Origin: CAIWHR01 sp963836265
Lineage (GTDB): Bacteria; Pseudomonadota; Gammaproteobacteria; Burkholderiales; Casimicrobiaceae
Direction: 5' to 3'
Length of the DNA: 64,000 nucleotides
Assembly: GCA_963836265.1 (NCBI GenBank)
Contig: CAWIIO010000005.1
Coordinates: forward strand, 248,001 to 312,000
The translations under genes and the position numbers were made by a program. Positions 60,232 through 64,000 of this stretch are shown piece by piece. The notes below the pieces were generated by a model, which worked only from the letters and a program-made list of their open reading frames with translations, searched no databases and was not told the DNA's origin. Position 1 is the first letter of the stretch, and every line of letters starts with the position of its first letter.

Positions 60232-60711
60232 ATGGCCGAAACCCAGCAACCTGCCGGGGGCGAGCAGGGCCCGGCGTTCTCGATCGAAAAGATCTACGTG
60301 AAGGATCTTTCGCTCGAGTGTCCCGGCTCGCCGCAGTCGTTCCGGACGCAGGAATCTCCCAACATCGAAGTCGGTCTTCGCACTCGCGGCGAGCAGATCG
60401 ACCCCGACATCTACGAATGCGTGCTGACGATCACGCTGACAGCGAAGGCCGGTGACAAGACGCTGTTTCTGGTCGAGGCGTCGCAGGCGGGCATCTTCAC
60501 GATCCGGGGCGTCCCGCCCGAGCACCTGCAGCCGGTGATCGGCATCAACTGCCCCACGGTGCTCTTCCCGTACCTGCGGGAGACTCTCGCGGATGCGGTC
60601 GGACGGGCAGGCTTCCCGCCGGTGCATCTCGCGCCGATCAATTTCGAGGCGCTCTATCAGCAGCAGCAGGAACAGCTGCAGCAGCAGCCCGCACCCGCCG
60701 CAGTCAACTGA
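60232..60711 (+). CDS. secB: Protein-export chaperone SecB
   Basis: SecB (159 residues) is the tetrameric cytosolic chaperone that keeps precursors unfolded and hands them to SecA. It has the conserved FSIEKIYVKDLSLECPGSP, the PPEHLQPVIGINCPTVLFPYLRE segment and FPPVHLAPINFEALY, with a Gln-rich tail. A CGGAGGG ribosome site precedes the ATG. It sits in the grxC-secB-gpsA group. Confidence 0.96.
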   Translation: MAETQQPAGGEQGPAFSIEKIYVKDLSLECPGSPQSFRTQESPNIEVGLRTRGEQIDPDIYECVLTITLTAKAGDKTLFLVEASQAGIFTIRGVPPEHLQPVIGINCPTVLFPYLRETLADAVGRAGFPPVHLAPINFEALYQQQQEQLQQQPAPAAVN

Positions 60712-60716
60712 TCGCA

Positions 60717-61259
60717 ATGGCTTCCGGCGCCGCGACGCTCCTTTCCGCGGTGGAGCGCGGGCCGGGGAAGCGCCGTCGCAGGCACGCCGCGGGAGCGCGC
60801 GTCGCTTGGCTCGCGCTTGCAACCTCGGCGTTGACCTCCGCGGATCCGCTCGCCGCGACCGATTTCCGTTCGACGGTCGAGGCGGCGACCGTGCTCTACG
60901 ACGCGCCGTCGACGAAGGCGAAGCCGCTGTTCGTCCTGTCCCGCGAAACACCGCTCGAGATCATCGTTCCCGTCGCGGGATGGAGCAAGGTCCGCGACGC
61001 GGGCGGAACGATCGGCTGGGTCGAGAAGAAGGCGCTCGCCGACAAGCGAACGCTGGTCGTCCGGGTTCCGATAGCCGAAATCCGCGCCAGCCCGGACGAC
61101 CGCGCGCCGCTCGTCTTCCAGGCAGAGCACAATGTGCTCCTCGAAATGGCCGAGCAGGCGGCTTCTGCCGCGGCGACCGCTTCGCCTGGCTGGGTCAAGG
61201 TCCGGCACCGCGACGGCCAGACGGGCTACGTCCGGATCACGCAGGTTTTCGGCCTGTGA
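60717..61259 (+). CDS. SH3-domain exported protein
   Basis: This 180-residue protein has a basic N-terminus and a hydrophobic segment (about 28-46, WLALATSALTSADPLAA) acting as signal or anchor. Two bacterial SH3-like repeats follow: STVEAATVLYDAPSTKAKPLFVLSRETPLEIIVPVAGWSKV onward and VPIAEIRASPDDRAP to the C-terminal GWVKVRHRDGQTGYVRITQVFG. Such domains often bind peptidoglycan. A gene of this kind commonly lies between secB and gpsA in betaproteobacteria. Exact role unknown. Confidence 0.83.
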   Translation: MASGAATLLSAVERGPGKRRRRHAAGARVAWLALATSALTSADPLAATDFRSTVEAATVLYDAPSTKAKPLFVLSRETPLEIIVPVAGWSKVRDAGGTIGWVEKKALADKRTLVVRVPIAEIRASPDDRAPLVFQAEHNVLLEMAEQAASAAATASPGWVKVRHRDGQTGYVRITQVFGL

Positions 61260-61413
61260 TGGCCGCCGCGAAAACCCAAAGGCAAGGAACACCGAGGAGT
61301 TCACGGGGAGCACACCGAAAACAGCCAGCGTGCAAAGCCCTTCTGGATCCCGGGTTCCGGTCGCATGCCGTTTCTGCATGCACCCCGTGTTCAACGCTGA
61401 TCTGAGGTAGCAC

Positions 61414-62433
61414 ACGAGCTTCTCCACGATCGCGGTCCTCGGCGCGGGTGCGTGGGGAACGGCGCTCGCGACTCATCTCGCGCGACGCGCCGAGGTTCGC
61501 GTGACGCTGTGGGCGCGCGACGCCGTTCAGGCACGCGCCATCGCGGCTGCGCGCGTCAACGCAAAGTATCTGGCGGGCGTGACGCTCCCGGACGCGCTTG
61601 CCGTCACGGCGGATCTCGATGCGGCCGCGACAGCCGACCTTCTCGTCGCGGCGACGCCAATCGCCTCGCTCCCCGCGGTGGCGGGCGCTGCCGCCGGCGC
61701 CGGCGCACGCGCTCCGTTCGTCTGGCTGTCGAAGGGCTTCCTGTCGGTCCCGCCGAGCACGGAGCTGCCGGCAGGCGTCGCCCTCGCGCACCAAGTGCTC
61801 GCGGGGCGCTGGAACGGACCGGTCGGGGTCGTCTCCGGCCCCAGTTTCGCCGAGGAAGTCGCGCGCAGGCTGCCGACGGCCGTCGCCGTCGCGGCCACGG
61901 ATCCCTCGCTCGCGGCGCGTGTCGCCGCAACGCTTCGCGCCGACACGCTGCGCGCGTACGAAACCGACGACCTCGTCGGGGTCGAAGTGGGCGGGGCGGT
62001 GAAGAATGTGCTCGCGATCGCCGCCGGGATCAGCGACGGACTGGGGTTCGGCCACAACGCACGCGCTGCCCTGGTCACCCGCGGCTTGGCCGAGACCGGG
62101 CGCCTGTCGGAAGCGCTCGGCGGGCGGCGGGAGACGCTGATGGGCCTCGCCGGCCTCGGCGATCTCGTGCTGACGTGCACGGGCGATCTTTCGCGCAATC
62201 GACGCGTCGGGCTCGCGTTGGCGGAGCGAGCGCCCTTGCCCGCGATCCTCGCGGCGATCGGCCACGTCGCGGAGGGCGTGGGTGCCGCCAAAGCCGCGAA
62301 TGCGCTCGCACGTCACTGCGGTATCGACATGCCGATCTGCGCTGCCGTCTATCGGGTGCTCTACGAGGCATTGCCGCCGCGGAAGGCGGTCGAAGCGCTG
62401 CTTCAGCGCGAACCGCGGTCCGAGCGTTCCTGA
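61414..62433 (+). CDS. gpsA: Glycerol-3-phosphate dehydrogenase (NAD(P)+), apparent ACG start
   Basis: The cytosolic enzyme makes sn-glycerol-3-phosphate from dihydroxyacetone phosphate for phospholipids. Read from ACG it begins (M)SFSTIAVLGAGAWGTALATHL, the usual GpsA N-terminus, and GAGG lies about seven bases ahead. A stop (TAG, 61408) closes the frame just before, and there is no ATG, GTG, TTG or CTG until GTG at 61501, which would delete the GAGAWG cofactor motif. Later motifs are normal: SGPSFAEEVARRLPTA, the catalytic lysine in GAVKNVLAIAAGISDGLGFGHNARAAL, and GLAGLGDLVLTC. 339 residues. The last 31 bases overlap trmL on the other strand. Confidence 0.88.
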   Translation, partial: TSFSTIAVLGAGAWGTALATHLARRAEVRVTLWARDAVQARAIAAARVNAKYLAGVTLPDALAVTADLDAAATADLLVAATPIASLPAVAGAAAGAGARAPFVWLSKGFLSVPPSTELPAGVALAHQVLAGRWNGPVGVVSGPSFAEEVARRLPTAVAVAATDPSLAARVAATLRADTLRAYETDDLVGVEVGGAVKNVLAIAAGISDGLGFGHNARAALVTRGLAETGRLSEALGGRRETLMGLAGLGDLVLTCTGDLSRNRRVGLALAERAPLPAILAAIGHVAEGVGAAKAANALARHCGIDMPICAAVYRVLYEALPPRKAVEALLQREPRSERS

Positions 62434-62936
62434 ATGTCGCGACCGAGGGCCGCGCCGGCAAATCCAAGCTGTCGCCACGCCTCGTAGACTGCCACCGCGA
62501 CGGCATTCGACAAGTTGAGGCTGCGCACGCCCGGACGCATCGGGATGCGCAGCCGCGCGTCCGTCTCGAATTGCGCCACGATCGCGGCGGGCAATCCCGA
62601 CGTCTCGCAACCGAACACCAGAACGTCGCCCTCGCCGAAGCGGGCGCCGTAGAGCGACCGCGAGGCTTGCGTCGTGAGGGCGAACCAGCGTCGCGCGAAG
62701 GCTCCATCCAGCGCGGCGCGGCAGGCGGCGAAATCGCGATGGACGCGCACCCGCGCATATTCGTGGTAATCGAGGCCGGCACGCTTCAACTCACGGTCGT
62801 CCATTCGAAATCCCAGCGGTTCGACGAGATGCAGCTCGGCGCCCGTGTTCGCGGTGAGCCGGATCACGTTGCCGGTGTTCGGCGGAATCTCCGGGTGGAC
62901 GAGGACGACGGCGAACGGAGCGGCAACAGTGGCCAT
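62403..62936 (-). CDS. trmL: tRNA (cytidine(34)-2'-O)-methyltransferase
   Basis: This SPOUT-family methyltransferase of 177 residues modifies the wobble base of tRNA-Leu isoacceptors. It has VVLVHPEIPPNTGNVIRLTANTGAELHLVEPLGF, LVFGCETSGLP and the trefoil-knot motif IPMRPGVRSLNLSNAVAVAVYEAWRQLGF. The frame runs 31 bases into the gpsA end on the opposite strand. comF lies ten bases upstream on the same strand. Confidence 0.94.
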   Translation of the reverse strand: MATVAAPFAVVLVHPEIPPNTGNVIRLTANTGAELHLVEPLGFRMDDRELKRAGLDYHEYARVRVHRDFAACRAALDGAFARRWFALTTQASRSLYGARFGEGDVLVFGCETSGLPAAIVAQFETDARLRIPMRPGVRSLNLSNAVAVAVYEAWRQLGFAGAALGRDIQERSDRGSR

Positions 62937-62946
62937 TCGGCACCGC

Positions 62947-63753
62947 TCAATCCTGGCCGGGGTGCAGCGTGCGGGCGACGACCCAGCACTCGACGCGGGC
63001 GGCCCCGGCGCCGCGCAGCGCGCGCGCCGCTTCGGCGAGCGTGGCGCCGGTGGTCATCACGTCATCGACGAGCGCGATCCTGGCGCCGCGTACCTCACCT
63101 TCAACCGCGAACGCGCCGCGGACGTTGCGCGCGCGCTGCGCCCACGACAGCGAGGCCTGGGGCGGCCCGCCGGCGATCCGCGCGAGGGGTGTTGCGAGCG
63201 GCAGCGCCGTGGCCGGCGCGATGCGCGAAGCGATCTCCTGGGCCTGGTTGAAGCCCCGCTCGCGCTGGCGCGACGCGGCGAGCGGCAATGCGACAATGCG
63301 ATCGGGCCAGGCGTCTTTTGCGCGCCGCGCGAGCGCCGTCGCGATGGCCGCCGCAAGCGTGGCGGCCGCCCAATCGGCAAGCACGAGCCGGCCCCCGTAC
63401 TTGAGTCGCTGCAGCAGCCGGTCCACCGGAAACGCGTAGACGAGCGGTGCGATCGCGGCTGCGTAGGGGGGCGGGTGCGCGAGGCACGCTCCGCAGATCG
63501 CGCCGCCCGGGCTCGGCAGCGCGCATATCGCGCATGCCGCCGACAGCCGCGGCAGCGCTGCGGTGCACCGGGCGCACAGCAGCGCGGCGCCAGCCGCTGC
63601 CACGCACAGCTCGCAACGTTGCGGCAGCGCGAGGCGGGCGCAGCGGACGACTCCGCCGCGCGCGCGACGGGCGAGCGAGCGAGGCGCCAGACGCGACGCC
63701 CCTCCCGCAAACTGCGTCCGATTGTCAAATGCCCGGGCGCGCGGATTTGACAA
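62947..63753 (-). CDS. comF: ComF-family phosphoribosyltransferase-like protein, TTG start
   Basis: This 268-residue protein has an N-terminal cysteine cluster (RCELCVAAAG, CARC, CAIC, CGAC) that should bind zinc. A type I phosphoribosyltransferase fold follows, with RERGFNQAQEIASRIA and the PRPP loop ALVDDVMTTGATLAEAA. ComF is needed for DNA uptake in competent bacteria, where it acts on incoming single strands. The TTG is chosen because GAGGGAGG lies eight bases ahead and TACAAT (63784-63789, minus strand) is well placed as -10; an ATG at 63868 would lie upstream of both. Confidence 0.86.
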   Translation of the reverse strand: MSNPRARAFDNRTQFAGGASRLAPRSLARRARGGVVRCARLALPQRCELCVAAAGAALLCARCTAALPRLSAACAICALPSPGGAICGACLAHPPPYAAAIAPLVYAFPVDRLLQRLKYGGRLVLADWAAATLAAAIATALARRAKDAWPDRIVALPLAASRQRERGFNQAQEIASRIAPATALPLATPLARIAGGPPQASLSWAQRARNVRGAFAVEGEVRGARIALVDDVMTTGATLAEAARALRGAGAARVECWVVARTLHPGQD

Positions 63754-64000
63754 GGCGCGAGCCTCCCTCGACACTGGGTTCGCATTGTAAGCGGCGCCGC
63801 CCCTGGCTCGACGCGAGCCCGCGCCCGTACAGCTCTCGACCAACCCTATCGCAAAAGATCGCGCCATGCCATCGGCCGAACGAACGAGCGGCGCACAGCC
63901 GCCCATGAGCCGCGTCCCTCCGTCCGAGGGACCGCTGGGCGAGCGCGGCGAAGCCACCGACGCCGGTGCGACGCCAGGGGTCGCGGTCGCGGGGGCATCC

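Noticed and set aside
61260..61413. Spacer between the SH3 gene and gpsA as a possible small RNA or upstream extension of gpsA
   Set aside because: An in-frame TAG just before the ACG rules out an upstream gpsA start. A short GCATGC inverted repeat is present but there is no promoter or terminator to support an RNA gene.
63866..64000. Plus-strand frame open from ATG to the right edge, divergent from comF
   Set aside because: Only 45 codons are visible, low in complexity (Pro/Ala/Gly-rich), with no good ribosome site and no family resemblance. It could be the start of a gene cut by the edge but cannot be supported.
1..64000. CRISPR arrays, tRNA or rRNA genes, prophage or toxin-antitoxin genes
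   Set aside because: No regularly spaced repeats, tRNA-like T-arm/acceptor patterns, rRNA sequence, integrase or phage structural genes were seen when reading the window; the only mobile DNA found is the pair of small elements.

Overview
The window is about two-thirds G+C, densely coded, and Gram-negative: it has a trimeric-type general porin, a SecB chaperone, an outer-membrane autotransporter and Kdo/lipopolysaccharide enzymes. Gene content and neighbourhoods (gltBD, hemE-priA, argS-SPOR-dsbA, class I phaC, a MerR-controlled liu cluster, argB-slmA, gpmI divergent from rhodanese-grxC-secB-gpsA, trmL-comF) fit a betaproteobacterium, probably of the Burkholderiales/Nitrosomonadales kind. This is inferred from gene content; no rRNA or tRNA gene is present to confirm it.

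Layout. 1-15 kb: a run of plus-strand housekeeping genes: glutamate synthase (gltB, cut by the left edge, and gltD), a Kdo hydroxylase, hemE, priA, argS, a SPOR protein, dsbA and a short-chain dehydrogenase. An A+T-rich stretch with three strong DnaA-box matches lies between hemE and priA. A promoter-like -10 plus a long hairpin with a T-run precedes argS. 15-20 kb: envelope genes (GDSL autotransporter esterase, FecR/WxxxxGW protein, glycine-zipper protein) and the first copy of a roughly 265-bp non-coding inverted-repeat element. 20-23 kb: an MBL-fold hydrolase and class I PHA synthase. 23-39 kb: a leucine/isovalerate degradation (liu) cluster. It starts with a MerR regulator and a perfect 22-bp palindrome set into a sigma70-like promoter, and carries the catabolic chain from isovaleryl-CoA to acetoacetate + acetyl-CoA, plus a thiolase, a second acyl-CoA dehydrogenase, a LysE exporter, a GST, two DsbA-fold isomerases, a DUF4126 membrane protein and a racemase-like CoA enzyme.

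39-46.5 kb: purE, a soluble lytic transglycosylase, an NDUFA9-like protein followed at its stop codon by the second, inverted copy of the element, a tRNA nucleotidyltransferase with a degenerate HD domain, coq7 and a porin. 46.9-53 kb: surface-polysaccharide genes, a WecA/MraY-type sugar-phosphate transferase and a CapD/WbpM-type dehydratase, converging with a GT4-DUF4254-GT9 group. 53-57 kb: a frameshifted class III cyclase remnant, argB, slmA, a MoeB/ThiF-type protein and a CtpA-type protease. 57-64 kb: gpmI, then rhodanese, grxC, secB, an SH3 protein, gpsA (apparently starting at ACG), trmL and comF.

The most unusual items are the paired mobile element, whose copies keep a stem by a compensatory base change and which preserved a stop codon through its target duplication; the hemE-priA DnaA-box region; the apparent ACG start of gpsA; the Cca protein that has lost its HD-domain ligands; and the small DUF4126 membrane protein overlapping both liuC and liuD.
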